Of a DNA stretch of 38,182 nt, positions 9,301 through 17,306 are shown one piece after another. The position numbers and the translations under genes were made by a program. The notes beneath the pieces are model-generated. The model was not told the DNA's origin. It did no database searches and saw only the letters and a list, made by a program, of their open reading frames with translations. Within the stretch, counting starts at the first letter, position 1; every line of letters begins with the position of its first letter. The DNA lies in assembly GCA_964567045.1 (NCBI GenBank), contig CAZMLE010000036.1:1-38182 (forward strand), read 5' to 3'. This stretch comes from JAFNGF01 sp964567045. Lineage in GTDB: Bacteria > Planctomycetota > Phycisphaerae > Sedimentisphaerales > Anaerobacaceae.

Positions 9301-10037
9301 CAGATTACTTTGTTCGCAAGTCTGTGTGGGCTCTGGGCGGCGATGGGTGGGCTTACGATATCGGCTACGGCGGCCTGGACCACGTTCTGGCCAGTGGAGC
9401 CAACGTCAATGTGCTGGTCTTGGACACGGAGGTGTATTCCAATACAGGTGGGCAGATGTCCAAATCTACGCCGCGAGCGGCGGTGGCAAAGTTTGCCGCC
9501 GCGGGAAAGTCGGCACCGAAGAAGGACCTTGGACTTCTGACTATGACTTATGGCAATATCTATGTCGCTAAAGTGGCAATAGGTGCAAATGCCGGTCAGA
9601 CGGTCAAGGCGTTTGTCGAGGCTGAGGCGTATCCGGGACCTTCGCTGATAATTGCCTACGCGCATTGCATCGCGCATGGAATTGACATGACTACAGGTTA
9701 TCAGGAGCAAAAGAAAGCCGTTGCTTGTGGTCACTGGCCGCTTTACAGATTTGACCCACAAATGGCGCAGCAGGGCAAGAATCCGCTGCAACTGGATTCG
9801 AAGACTCCTACGATTGCCTTCGAAGAATATGCCTATGGCGAGAACCGCTACCGAGCATTGAAGCAGTCTAAGCCGGAGGTTGCGGCACAATTGCTGAAGC
9901 TCGCCAGCAGTGATGCGACGCAGAGATACGCCCTGATGGAGCAACTGGCAAAGTTACCGTGCTCACAGAGCCGCGACAGTGAGGGAGCGGCCCAGGCGCC
10001 AACCGAAAAATATCAGAAACAGACGGTAGGTAAGTGA
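6387..10037 (+). CDS. nifJ: Pyruvate:ferredoxin (flavodoxin) oxidoreductase, single-chain
   Basis: Oxidatively decarboxylates pyruvate to acetyl-CoA and passes electrons to ferredoxin, the usual anaerobic route. The 1216-residue chain has all domains of homodimeric PFOR: an N-terminal pyrimidine-binding domain (YPITPSSPM), the gamma domain, and two [4Fe-4S] motifs, CIQCGTCSFVCP (C696, C699, C702, C706) and CTGCGACVQSCP (C752, C755, C758, C762). The thiamine-pyrophosphate domain has CAGCGE (C830, C833), C858 and C1094, which match the proximal-cluster ligands of Desulfovibrio PFOR, and GGDGWAYDIGYGG. I chose ATG 6387 because GGAG lies 6 bases upstream and the protein then begins MMRRMVTIDGNTAAA; 6390 is also possible. 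The frame is open further upstream but that part is repeat DNA. A dispersed repeat adds about ten residues near the C-terminus. A lipoprotein gene follows one base after the stop. Confidence 0.96.
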   Translation: MMRRMVTIDGNTAAAYVAHATNEVIAIYPITPSSPMGEIADDKTAKGEANIWGTVPSVTEMQSEAGAAAAVHGALAAGALTTTFTASQGLLLMIPNMYKIAGELLPTVFHISARSLACQALSIFGDQSDVMTCRETGFAMLASCNVQEVMDFALIAQQATLASRVPFLHFFDGFRTSHEIQKVEELTFDDIRAMIDDELVAQHKARALSPDRPMISGTAQNPDVYFQGRETVNKYYLAAPQIVQETMDKFAKQVGRSYHLFDYVGPKDAEKVIVIMGSGADTVHETVEYLASKGDKVGLVKVRLYRPFSCKDFVNALPKTVKKIAVLDRTKEPGSIGEPLYLDVRTAIGEAMAEGRAPFEKYPVIVGGRYGLGSKEFTPAMVKAVFDNLDAAAPKSGFTVGIIDDVTNTSLEVDESFEISAEGLFRAMFFGLGSDGTVSANHNSITIIGELTDNYAQGYFVYDSKKAGGVTISHLRFGKKMIRRPYLISKADFVACHNPSFLEKYDMLSAAREGAMFLLTTGHGPNEVWDTLPREVQKQIIDKKLKFYVIDAISLAQELGLGPRINVIMQTAFFKIADIIPLDVAIKAIKDAIKKSYGKKGEKIVQMNNAAVDGALERVYEVKVPKQVTSKITMRPPVPENAPDFVKNVTGELIALRGDKLPVSKMPPDGKFPTGTTKYEKRNIAVDIPQWKPDVCIQCGTCSFVCPHATIRIKAYDQKYLANAPATFKSADAKGKEFAGMKFTVQVAPEDCTGCGACVQSCPAQEKDQNKQPTGRKAINMAPQEPLREQERQNYEYFLSIPNTDPALFKANTVKGSQLIEPLFEYSGACAGCGETAYVKLLTQLFGDRAFIGNATGCSSIYGGNLPTTPYTKRSDGRGPTWSNSLFEDNAEFAMGMRLTIDKFKERALYLLGQASTKGCVEQQLAEEIRAAALANDPEQSAIEQQRVRVDKLKQQCEKSGCGNCRQLLSVADYFVRKSVWALGGDGWAYDIGYGGLDHVLASGANVNVLVLDTEVYSNTGGQMSKSTPRAAVAKFAAAGKSAPKKDLGLLTMTYGNIYVAKVAIGANAGQTVKAFVEAEAYPGPSLIIAYAHCIAHGIDMTTGYQEQKKAVACGHWPLYRFDPQMAQQGKNPLQLDSKTPTIAFEEYAYGENRYRALKQSKPEVAAQLLKLASSDATQRYALMEQLAKLPCSQSRDSEGAAQAPTEKYQKQTVGK
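9964..9992 (+). repeat. In-frame copy of the CAGAGCCGCGACCGT repeat at the nifJ 3' end
   Basis: CACAGAGCCGCGACAGTGAG followed by GGAGCGG matches the copies at 10626-10680 (plus strand) and 14828-14853 (minus strand). Here it is translated as SQSRDSEGAA about 26 to 17 residues before the C-terminus of PFOR, past the catalytic fold. Confidence 0.6.
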
Positions 10038-10038
10038 C

Positions 10039-10905
10039 ATGATTAAGCAGTCATTCAGTTCGATTTGTCTGGTCATTGCAGTGATTTTCATCGCAGCAGG
10101 GTGTGGCCAGCAGCGTAAAAAAGATGTCGAAATATTGGCTCGCGGGCCCGATTTTGAGAAGCTCGTTGTTCCAGGCGATTACGCTGACGCCGCGATTAAG
10201 GCGACCGGCGGGCTACAGCGTTGGGCAAAAGTCAAAAAGGTGCAGCTCGACTGTGTGGTCACTTTTTATCAGCCGGAGGGCAGCTTCTACTTGACTGAGC
10301 ACCGCTTCTATATCTACCCATGGTCCAATTCTATTGAGGTTTTTGGAAAAGAGCCTTTGGGAGCAATTGCCTGGCAATTATCGGATGAGCAATTCATGTT
10401 ATTGCCGGGCAACGAAGGGATCGACCCCAATCTATCGGGCATGCCCGTATTGTGCCGTGACTATGCGGATGCTATGCTCAAGATAACTACGACGCCCGTA
10501 CAGTTCTTGCAGGCGGGGGCTGTCTTTGTCAAAGGCCCTGACGCTGTCAAAATGGAAGGGCTATGGTACCATCCGATTGAGTCCCGATCCAGTCGGGACT
10601 CTCTTCAAGAGGAGGGGCCCCAGGCCCAGAGCCGCGACCGTGACCCGCCATCTCAGAGCCGCGACCGTCAGGGAGCGGTTGTAAAGCCATATTGGTCTAA
10701 GGTGGTTTACTATCAAAACAGGGATACGTCATTAGTTGACCTGCTTTGGCTTGCCGATGAGCAAGGTAAATTCCTGGCTGTTCGCGGCTATGACTACAAG
10801 GATGTGCAAAAAGCCGGTGTTCTGCTGCCCACTAAGATAGAGATATTCCACACCGATGCGCGGGCTGTCTCCAGGGAGCGGTTGGTCAAAATAGACCTCA
10901 AGTAG
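10039..10905 (+). CDS. Lipoprotein of unknown function with in-frame repeat insertion
   Basis: A 288-residue protein with a lipoprotein signal peptide: hydrophobic residues 8-19 and a lipobox-like AAGC with C22 as the predicted lipidated residue. The mature part has alternating strands (QLDCVVTFYQPEGSFYLTEHR, LVDLLWLADEQGKFLAVRG), reminiscent of lipid-binding beta-sheet proteins, but I recognise no family. Residues about 181-214 are low-complexity (SRSSRDSLQEEG, QSRDRDPPSQSRDRQG), encoded by repeat DNA that keeps the frame. The start lies one base after the nifJ stop, so the two are translationally coupled; the functional link is unknown. Its stop is one base from the stop of the convergent esterase gene. 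Confidence 0.75.
   Translation: MIKQSFSSICLVIAVIFIAAGCGQQRKKDVEILARGPDFEKLVVPGDYADAAIKATGGLQRWAKVKKVQLDCVVTFYQPEGSFYLTEHRFYIYPWSNSIEVFGKEPLGAIAWQLSDEQFMLLPGNEGIDPNLSGMPVLCRDYADAMLKITTTPVQFLQAGAVFVKGPDAVKMEGLWYHPIESRSSRDSLQEEGPQAQSRDRDPPSQSRDRQGAVVKPYWSKVVYYQNRDTSLVDLLWLADEQGKFLAVRGYDYKDVQKAGVLLPTKIEIFHTDARAVSRERLVKIDLK
10579..10601. repeat. Perfect hairpin GAGTCCCGA-N5-TCGGGACTC inside the lipoprotein gene
   Basis: Nine-base-pair perfect arms around TCCAG. The core TCCCGA-N5-TCGGGA recurs intergenically at 18354-18370 and, with one change, at 12923-12939. Here it is translated within ESRSSRDSL. Confidence 0.6.
10626..10680 (+). repeat. Two tandem in-frame copies of the CAGAGCCGCGACCGT repeat
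   Basis: A partial copy (10626-10644) and a full copy (10652-10680, ending TCAGGGAGCGGTT) sit 7 bp apart, just after the 10579 hairpin. They are translated as QSRDRDPP and QSRDRQGAVV. The flanking protein reads normally on both sides, so the block looks like a tolerated insertion. Confidence 0.65.
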
Positions 10906-10906
10906 C

Positions 10907-12910
10907 TCACCTGCTTATTGGTTCTCCCATTGCGTCCAGCGGCTGTTCGACAGTCAATTTGTCACCGAGGGTCGCAGCCAGGTCCGGCAGGTCATACAAC
11001 GTCAGTGCCCCGTGCACGGCGTTGATCATTTGACTATTAGACACGGCCATTTCGATTATGTTTGACCAGCAAGTCAGTGCCCGGACCAGCACAACCTTGG
11101 CAAACATCTGCGGCTCGAGCGCAGCGGCGTGCAGGGCAGGAACGCCAACATGGCCAACCGCGATCACATCCACAGGCTTCTCCTGCTTTTGCTGTAGGAA
11201 GCGCGCACACACCAGGATATCTTCGGCTCGCATACCGACGTATGACCGGCCCAGCAGGTAGGCTGTATAAACATCCATGCCTTGCTTTGTCTGTGTTTCG
11301 CCCATGCCGCGCAGGTCCGCCGTCAGCACCAGCCGACCGTTTTTGACCTGCTCTTCGATCGGCCCATCTGGCGATGCATCTGCCGCTTTGCCATTTTCGT
11401 GGAGGTATAGCACAGATCTTTCGGGCGATTTCAGTTCGGGCACAAACAATAGCGCCGGCAGATAAATGCCTTCTTCAGGCTCAAGAATCATCTTTTCAAT
11501 CCGATAGCCGTCGCGCTGAATAAGGCCAACCTGCTGCACAGTCGGCTCAGGCAGTTCCGCTAATTTGCGGATGCCGGCCATCTCACGCACCTTATCTAGC
11601 AGCTTTTTTTGATCTCTGTTTTTCCATAGGTTCCGGCGTCGCTCCGCAAGCTCCCTTTCAAAGTCTCGATTCAGGTCGTAGGTTGACCGGGCTGCCTCCA
11701 GCAGCATCACCTGGCCTTGCGGTGTGCATTGAATCTCTTTTTCACTGAGCAGCTCTATTTTCGGCTCGGTTATCGGTTCATCCTTATTCAGCAGCCATCG
11801 GGCCATCCATCGGACCACGCTTTGCCGCTGAAGCTCATTATAGTTGTGAGGGGCGTCGTTCTCTATCAGCTCGACTCGCTCGGCAAATCCCATTCTGCTA
11901 TAGAGCCGTTTAGCGCAGCGAAACGTAGCCCACGTACCCTCGATGTCAAAGAAATCTTTTGTTGCCGCACAAATCAGCGTCGGCTTCGGAGCTCTCATCA
12001 TTAAGTAGTCGGCGTGGTCCATCCCAAAGGCTAACTGCCCGTAAATGTTCTGCTCGGCATCCTGCGGTCCAATTGTCGATAAGAGACGCTCGAAACTTGT
12101 AATATAGCAGCTCGGCGCTGCCGCGATGATGCGGTCATCCAACGCCATTAGATATGATGTCTGTGTTCCGCCGCCGCTGTTACCCGTGCAACCGATGCGA
12201 TTCGGGTCTATCTCCGGGCGTGATTGCAGATAGTCTATGCTGCGCATTCCGTCCCAGATCTCGAACCGCGCGGTGTTGCGGCCCAGCAAAATACTGCCAA
12301 TTCCGAGCATTGTGTGAGCCTTCGTACCCCACAGCTCGGGCAGCCGGCTGGGCATCTGGCTGCGCTCGCCCTGGTCTATAGGGTCGAATACGAGCGCGGC
12401 CATGCCGTTAAGCGCCAGCAGCGCCCCTATAGTCTGATAGGACTCGTACGCCTTGGCGTTGGCGCTGTGACCGCAGGGCACGAGCACGCCCGGATACGGG
12501 GGCTTATGTTTTTGGCCGTCGGGCAAAAATAATGCCGCGGTGACATAGTGCTTCGGCTGACTCTCGAAGATGACCTTCTCCACGCGGTAGCCATCGCGTA
12601 AAACGACGCCCGTAACCTGCGGGTTGAGCGGCGTTCGTTCGGGAAGCCCGCCGATAGCTTCAATAAACTTTTCGCGAAGGCGTTTCTGGTATTCGGTTAT
12701 CTGCTGCGGTGTTTTTCTGCTTTCATATTCCTGCTTCCAACTGTCCAAGTATACCTGAGCCTGCTTCGCCAGATAGCGCCGCATCATATCACTGGTCTTG
12801 ATGCCATCGTTCGCATCAAGCAGAACGCGCAGCTGCCCGTCAGATGCGGCTGCACACTTGCATAATAAGCAAGTCCAAAAGGCAAGTATGATTGTTAGTC
12901 GCAGTTTCAT
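10907..12910 (-). CDS. Secreted two-lobed alpha/beta hydrolase, acetyl xylan esterase-like
   Basis: A 667-residue exported protein (signal peptide 1-22, ending KCAAAS). The N-terminal lobe is an alpha/beta hydrolase of the xylan-esterase/dienelactone-hydrolase type: nucleophile S244 in GCTGNSGGG, acid D318 or D321 (ATKDFFDIEG) and H354 (DAPHNYNEL). The second lobe (about 440-667) has the same fold layout (VLYLHENG, TADLRGMGETQ), but its nucleophile elbow reads GHVGV, with V587 where Ser is expected, so it is probably non-catalytic. Known relatives remove acetyl or other ester groups from plant polysaccharides. It is the last gene of the seven-gene minus-strand run, 30 bp after the esterase/beta-helix gene, which has the same double-lobe design. 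The exact substrate is unknown. Confidence 0.85.
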   Translation of the reverse strand: MKLRLTIILAFWTCLLCKCAAASDGQLRVLLDANDGIKTSDMMRRYLAKQAQVYLDSWKQEYESRKTPQQITEYQKRLREKFIEAIGGLPERTPLNPQVTGVVLRDGYRVEKVIFESQPKHYVTAALFLPDGQKHKPPYPGVLVPCGHSANAKAYESYQTIGALLALNGMAALVFDPIDQGERSQMPSRLPELWGTKAHTMLGIGSILLGRNTARFEIWDGMRSIDYLQSRPEIDPNRIGCTGNSGGGTQTSYLMALDDRIIAAAPSCYITSFERLLSTIGPQDAEQNIYGQLAFGMDHADYLMMRAPKPTLICAATKDFFDIEGTWATFRCAKRLYSRMGFAERVELIENDAPHNYNELQRQSVVRWMARWLLNKDEPITEPKIELLSEKEIQCTPQGQVMLLEAARSTYDLNRDFERELAERRRNLWKNRDQKKLLDKVREMAGIRKLAELPEPTVQQVGLIQRDGYRIEKMILEPEEGIYLPALLFVPELKSPERSVLYLHENGKAADASPDGPIEEQVKNGRLVLTADLRGMGETQTKQGMDVYTAYLLGRSYVGMRAEDILVCARFLQQKQEKPVDVIAVGHVGVPALHAAALEPQMFAKVVLVRALTCWSNIIEMAVSNSQMINAVHGALTLYDLPDLAATLGDKLTVEQPLDAMGEPISR

Positions 12911-12922
12911 ATCGATCTCCTG

Positions 12923-12939
12923 TCCCTATTTCATCGGGA
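12923..12939. repeat. Imperfect TCCC..CGGGA hairpin between the two esterase genes
   Basis: TCCCTATTTCATCGGGA is a one-base variant of the TCCCGA-N5-TCGGGA hairpin found at 18354-18370 and inside 10579-10601. It fills most of the 30-bp gap between the esterase genes. Confidence 0.4.
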
Positions 12940-12940
12940 T

Positions 12941-15900
12941 TCACCTTCCTTCGAACTCGTAGGCGCCAATGTCGATAGCCCCGTGTGCAGGCCGCGGCTG
13001 CCGATTGACAGGGTGCAGATACTCATATAACGGTTTCAGTTCAAAGTCGTGGGCTGAGCCTGGATTGTTGCCGGCATTGATGGCCGGGGAAGACGCAGCA
13101 AGGCGGTAATCGAAAGCGGCTCTGTCGGCAAGGCCAGGTTCGTCGGTTTGCAGGTTGCTGATTTGGTCGGCCCGGCCTCTGACGACCGTGCCTTTGCCCG
13201 CGAACAGATTGTTGATCAGCTTTGCCGTTGCGTCCTCTCGGATAAATACAAAGGTTCCGGTTGGGTGATCGTTCACGAGTGTATTGTTGACCATGTAAAG
13301 CTCTGGATTCGGGTTGCTCAGGCCCTCGGCGCCGTATGAAACGATTGTTGAATTGTCGGTGTTTGGTCCCTGCTGAATTATGTTGCCGACCAAGAAGGAC
13401 CTGCCGCCGTTGGGCAAATCAACTGCATAGCTTGAGCTGCCGTTCTTTTCATCCATTATGCGGTTGTAGAGGATGTAGTTGTTGTGGGCGCGGCTCTTGA
13501 GATTGTGGCCGATGCGAGCATGATGGGAATAGCAGTACTGCACCGTCAGGCTTTTTGCATGCCCGATGTAGATATTGTGTGAGTAGCCGTCGCCGTGTCC
13601 GCAGCGTGCAAACTCCGAGAACTCAATAACGATGTTGCTTTCACCGCCGCCGCCGAGGACGCCCATCTCATTGTCGTGGAAATAGCAGCGCCTTATGGTC
13701 AGACCGGGGCCTTCGATTCTGATGCCTGCCCCGTTCCTGTCGGGAATGGCAGCGCCTGAGAGTTCGATATTCTCGACCGTACAATTACGGCCCTTGATGA
13801 CCCAGATGGCCTTTTGTTCTGCGGAACGCCCATCGGCCTTGAGGTGTGCGTAGCCGCCGACGCCGCGAATTGTCAGGTCGTTTTGCCGCCAGACGCACAC
13901 GTCACCTTCGTACACACCGGCGTCAATCTCGATGATGGCCCCATCACCGGCGATTTCTGCTGCCTGGCTGGGCATCTTGTACCTCTGGGCGGGCCCCACG
14001 CGGATCGCTTGTTTTTCCTTAGGGCTGTTGGATTTTCCCCGGTTTTGTTGCGCGGCAACCACCTGGAAGTGGTCTTGCGGCAACCCAAGTTTCTCGGTGA
14101 CGGCTTTTGGAAATTGCCAGTCGGCGTCATTTTCCGTGTGCAGCCGAACGTGGGTTTTCTCTGCCGCCATCGCCACCGCCTGGGGTGTATCGAGGTATCG
14201 CAGCACATTGAGGAAAATCGGCCTGTCACGATGCGAGCGAGGCAGACGCCACATCTCCAGCCCGGCTATGTCCGGCTCGAACAGTGAGGCATATAATGCG
14301 ACCCCGGCCATCTGGCCACGCCCTTGAAGGATTATCGGTACGCCACTGGCAAGATTCATCCGCCATACGTTTGGCGGATCAATTTCCAGCAGCGCCTGGA
14401 TCGCCCGGCGGACATCCCACACCCGCATTCCGTCGAGCGTCTGACCCAGCAGCATAAACCGCCGACAAATTTGCGTCTGTTTGCGTTCATCTCCGGCCCA
14501 GGCAGTTGGCCCGATGCCACGCGGCGCAAAGTATGCTATTGCTTGCCGGGTGTTGCTGAGCTGCTTTCGCAACCGCTCAAATTGCTCTTCGTTTGGGTCG
14601 GGCAGTGCCAGATCAGATAGTTCATCAGCGAAGCCCACCCGCATGGCAGCCAACCATTCTACCCATTCCTGCTCGTCCAGTGTGTTGAGCAGAATTGAAT
14701 CGGGCTGGCCAAGCCCGCTGCGCGCCGCTATGTACAGGCGTAGATTTATATGCGGCTGGCTGATGAAATCACACGCGATGAGACGGATGCCATGCCTATC
14801 CATGCAGAAGATTTGTTTCACGTCGGTGGGCCGCTCCCTTACGGTCGCGGCTCCGGGACTTATGGTCGCGCCTCCGGGCCAGGCGCGGAATGATTTCTCT
14901 CGGAGTGCTTGCATCCAGACCTCGGTTTGTCTTGACCATTCTTCAGCCGATTGTGGAGCGGAGAATTGCGGCGCCTCTGGCACGAAAGACTCGTGGATCT
15001 TCGTGTTTATCTGGTCGGCAGGCAGCTCACTGAAGACCCGCAACTGCTCAGGCTCAAAAAAAGGCACGGCTGGTTTGTCAATCAGCGGATTTTCACCTTT
15101 AAGAAAGCGATTAAACCATACAAAGGCGTGGACCTGCAGCTCCTGCGTGTCTTTGTGCGGGCCTTCGGTGATATTTAGGCCCAGGTTTTTCTCAGCATCA
15201 TACAGCCTGTAAATTTGCCGCACTTTCTCGTGCAGCCGGATGACGCCGTCAAGTGGAAAGATCGTGTCCTTGTCGCTGTTAGAAATTAGAAGTGGCCGAG
15301 GCGCCACAAGAGCTGCTACTAAAGGATAGTCCCAGCGATAGGTGTTTACGATGTACATGCAATCGCAATGGCCCTCGATACAGCCGTCGACGACGTGGTT
15401 TTGAAGGTCGGTGATGCCGGCGACGGGCACTGCTGCTTTTATGCGCTCGTCCAGGGCGGCAGTCCACCAGCTATATGCCCCGCCGCCGGAGCGGCCGGTC
15501 ACGCCGATTTTTTCCGGGTCAACTTCGCTGCGCGTCTGCAGATAATCCAGTGCGCGGATGCAGTTCCATGCCTCGACGCCCGCCGGACTGTAGCCGCGAC
15601 AATTCCACCACCACATCTTGTATCGATATGTCCCGTGATGGATTCCTTCGATCTCGCCCATTTGCAGTGTATCCATGACCAGGCAAACATAACCATTCCG
15701 CGCGAACCAGGCTCCGTGGTGCTGGTAAGCTGTCTTGTTGCCATAGCTTATCTGGTCCTTCTTGACCGGCGAGTGGCCACACACGTATAAAATAGCCGGG
15801 GCGGGTCTTTCCAGGTTCTTGGGAATGTAGAGGTTGCCTGTCACATAAAGCCCCGGACGCGATTGGAAGTGGATTTTCTCCACGGTAAACTCGTCATGTT

Positions 15901-16219
15901 CAACCCGCCCGGTGACGACGGGCTTCAGGTCGGTCTTTGCCGGCAGCGGGTCAAGGCCGAGCATCTCAAGAAGCTCGTTTCGGTAAATCTGGCGTTTCTG
16001 CTGCCAATCCTGCAGGCTTTTAACGTCAGTTAGGCAACTGTCTCGCAGCTTCGCTGTCTCGGCACGGAAATATTCGCCAATCATTTGGTCTCCACGGCTG
16101 GTCTTGACCGGCTGTTGTTGTGACGCTGTGCACGGGATACAAAGACACAGCAACACCAATGCAGCAAATTGTAGGGTGGGCTCCGCCCACCACTGACGGC
16201 TTTTATCTTGATCAGCCAT
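12941..16219 (-). CDS. Secreted esterase fused to a right-handed beta-helix domain
   Basis: A 1092-residue exported protein. I chose ATG 16219 (MADQDKSRQWW) because AGG lies just upstream and the upstream gene stops at 16228; ATG 16243 would overlap it. After a signal peptide (hydrophobic AALVLLCLCIPCTA) comes an alpha/beta-hydrolase lobe with S244 (GVTGRSGGG), D316/D318 (SNSDKD) and H355 (EGPHKD), related to acetyl xylan esterases. A second hydrolase-like lobe (about 440-730) reads GRGQMAG at the place of a nucleophile elbow and is probably inactive. Residues about 735-1092 form a parallel beta-helix (repeated CTVENIEL, LTIRRCYF and IVIEFSEF coils) ending in HGAIDIGAYEF, as in pectate-lyase-like secreted proteins. 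A repeat insertion lies at the lobe junction. It probably deacetylates and binds or cleaves an acidic polysaccharide. Confidence 0.85.
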   Translation of the reverse strand: MADQDKSRQWWAEPTLQFAALVLLCLCIPCTASQQQPVKTSRGDQMIGEYFRAETAKLRDSCLTDVKSLQDWQQKRQIYRNELLEMLGLDPLPAKTDLKPVVTGRVEHDEFTVEKIHFQSRPGLYVTGNLYIPKNLERPAPAILYVCGHSPVKKDQISYGNKTAYQHHGAWFARNGYVCLVMDTLQMGEIEGIHHGTYRYKMWWWNCRGYSPAGVEAWNCIRALDYLQTRSEVDPEKIGVTGRSGGGAYSWWTAALDERIKAAVPVAGITDLQNHVVDGCIEGHCDCMYIVNTYRWDYPLVAALVAPRPLLISNSDKDTIFPLDGVIRLHEKVRQIYRLYDAEKNLGLNITEGPHKDTQELQVHAFVWFNRFLKGENPLIDKPAVPFFEPEQLRVFSELPADQINTKIHESFVPEAPQFSAPQSAEEWSRQTEVWMQALREKSFRAWPGGATISPGAATVRERPTDVKQIFCMDRHGIRLIACDFISQPHINLRLYIAARSGLGQPDSILLNTLDEQEWVEWLAAMRVGFADELSDLALPDPNEEQFERLRKQLSNTRQAIAYFAPRGIGPTAWAGDERKQTQICRRFMLLGQTLDGMRVWDVRRAIQALLEIDPPNVWRMNLASGVPIILQGRGQMAGVALYASLFEPDIAGLEMWRLPRSHRDRPIFLNVLRYLDTPQAVAMAAEKTHVRLHTENDADWQFPKAVTEKLGLPQDHFQVVAAQQNRGKSNSPKEKQAIRVGPAQRYKMPSQAAEIAGDGAIIEIDAGVYEGDVCVWRQNDLTIRGVGGYAHLKADGRSAEQKAIWVIKGRNCTVENIELSGAAIPDRNGAGIRIEGPGLTIRRCYFHDNEMGVLGGGGESNIVIEFSEFARCGHGDGYSHNIYIGHAKSLTVQYCYSHHARIGHNLKSRAHNNYILYNRIMDEKNGSSSYAVDLPNGGRSFLVGNIIQQGPNTDNSTIVSYGAEGLSNPNPELYMVNNTLVNDHPTGTFVFIREDATAKLINNLFAGKGTVVRGRADQISNLQTDEPGLADRAAFDYRLAASSPAINAGNNPGSAHDFELKPLYEYLHPVNRQPRPAHGAIDIGAYEFEGR
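14828..14880 (-). repeat. In-frame CAGAGCCGCGACCGT repeat at the lobe junction of the esterase fusion
   Basis: On the minus strand GAGCCGCGACCGTAAGGGAG (to GCGGCCC at 14828) is a full copy, preceded by a shorter degenerate unit with GGAGGCGCGACCATA. Together they encode WPGGATISPGAATVRERP (residues about 447-464), right between the first and second hydrolase lobes. Confidence 0.6.
16175..16191. repeat. GGTGGGC-TCC-GCCCACC palindrome inside the signal-peptide n-region
   Basis: Seven-base perfect arms around TCC, preceded by TGTA; the whole resembles the dispersed TGTAGGGTGGGC repeat seen in many environmental genomes. It is translated as RQWWAEPTL immediately before the hydrophobic core of the esterase-fusion signal peptide. 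Confidence 0.55.
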
Positions 16220-16227
16220 TTGTAACC

Positions 16228-17292
16228 TCACAACTGAAGCCATTTATGAAGATTTTCTTTAACAAAATCGTCGTCCGTAAGATGCGGATATTTACGTATT
16301 ATGTCATCTATTTTATCTGTTTGGCCTGGCGACAACCGTTCATTGGGATTCAGCGTTCTGATTTCTTCCAGAAGACCTTGTTTTTTCAGTACATAAGATA
16401 TGCCTGGAATACAGCCGGCGAAATCGTTGCCGGCATCGAAGATTGCCTTATTGGCCAGCGTAACCTGGCCGGCCAATGTCAGCATCTGGCGCGGGATACT
16501 CGATTTGGTCTGGCGAATCTTCTGGATAGCAATAAAATATTCGACCGCTCGTTTTGTCCAGCAGGCCCACTGGCCCAGCAAGCCGCCTACAATCTGAAGG
16601 GCGACCTTCTGGCCGTTCACGGTAAATTCGTATACGGTGAGCAGGTCCGAAATTATGTTGTCATCGTTGCCCGTATATAGTGCTATATCGTGACACCTGC
16701 CCGAATAGGCGACTGCTTCAAGCACATCAAGCGTTTGATACCGATTGAACGGCGCGATTTTTATGGCGAGCACATCCGGTATCTCGACAAACTTTCGCCA
16801 GAACTCTGCCGGCAGCGCCATCTGGCTTATAGCTTCTTGCAGATAAAAGCCCATGACGGGCATAATTTTTGCCGCCTGTCGGCTGTGATCTATCAGTTCG
16901 TCAATCGTTTTCCCTCTTAGTGCGGAGAGACAGAGCAATCCAAGATGGTAACCCAGGCTGCGGGCCAGTTCAGCTTCTTTGACGGCCTGATTGGTGTTGC
17001 CCGCCAGGCCTGCAATCATTATCGGCTCGCTTGCGCTGGTGGAAGTGACAAACTGCAGGGCAGTTTCTTTGGCTAATTCCAATACGGGCTTATATAGACC
17101 TATCTTGGGTTCATGGATGGCAAATTGAGTCGTATGCACGCCTACCGCCAGCCCCGCGGCGCCGGCAGCCAGATAGTAACGGGTAAGTGCCCTTTGATGC
17201 CGCTCATCGAGCATATTTGCTGCCCGCAAAGCCAGAGGATGAGCAGGAATGACGCCGCCTGACTGGAGTTTGTTGCGGATAGATGAGCTCAT
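16228..17292 (-). CDS. Dihydrodipicolinate synthase (DapA) family lyase
   Basis: A 354-residue class I aldolase/lyase of the DapA superfamily, longer than the usual 290-310 residues. The family forms a Schiff base between a lysine and a 2-keto acid. K178 in DVLAIKIAPF is the likely Schiff-base lysine and Y150 (VMGFYLQEA) the likely proton relay. The N-terminus MSSSIRNKLQSGGVIPAHPLA and GVHTTQFAIHEP differ from true DapA and fit the sugar-acid-degrading side of the family. It sits 14 bp after the epimerase-like gene and 8 bp before the esterase fusion, in an operon with oxidoreductases, so cleavage of a keto-deoxy sugar acid is more likely than lysine synthesis. Substrate unknown. Confidence 0.85.
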   Translation of the reverse strand: MSSSIRNKLQSGGVIPAHPLALRAANMLDERHQRALTRYYLAAGAAGLAVGVHTTQFAIHEPKIGLYKPVLELAKETALQFVTSTSASEPIMIAGLAGNTNQAVKEAELARSLGYHLGLLCLSALRGKTIDELIDHSRQAAKIMPVMGFYLQEAISQMALPAEFWRKFVEIPDVLAIKIAPFNRYQTLDVLEAVAYSGRCHDIALYTGNDDNIISDLLTVYEFTVNGQKVALQIVGGLLGQWACWTKRAVEYFIAIQKIRQTKSSIPRQMLTLAGQVTLANKAIFDAGNDFAGCIPGISYVLKKQGLLEEIRTLNPNERLSPGQTDKIDDIIRKYPHLTDDDFVKENLHKWLQL

Positions 17293-17306
17293 CGCAGAAA
17301 CCTTGC

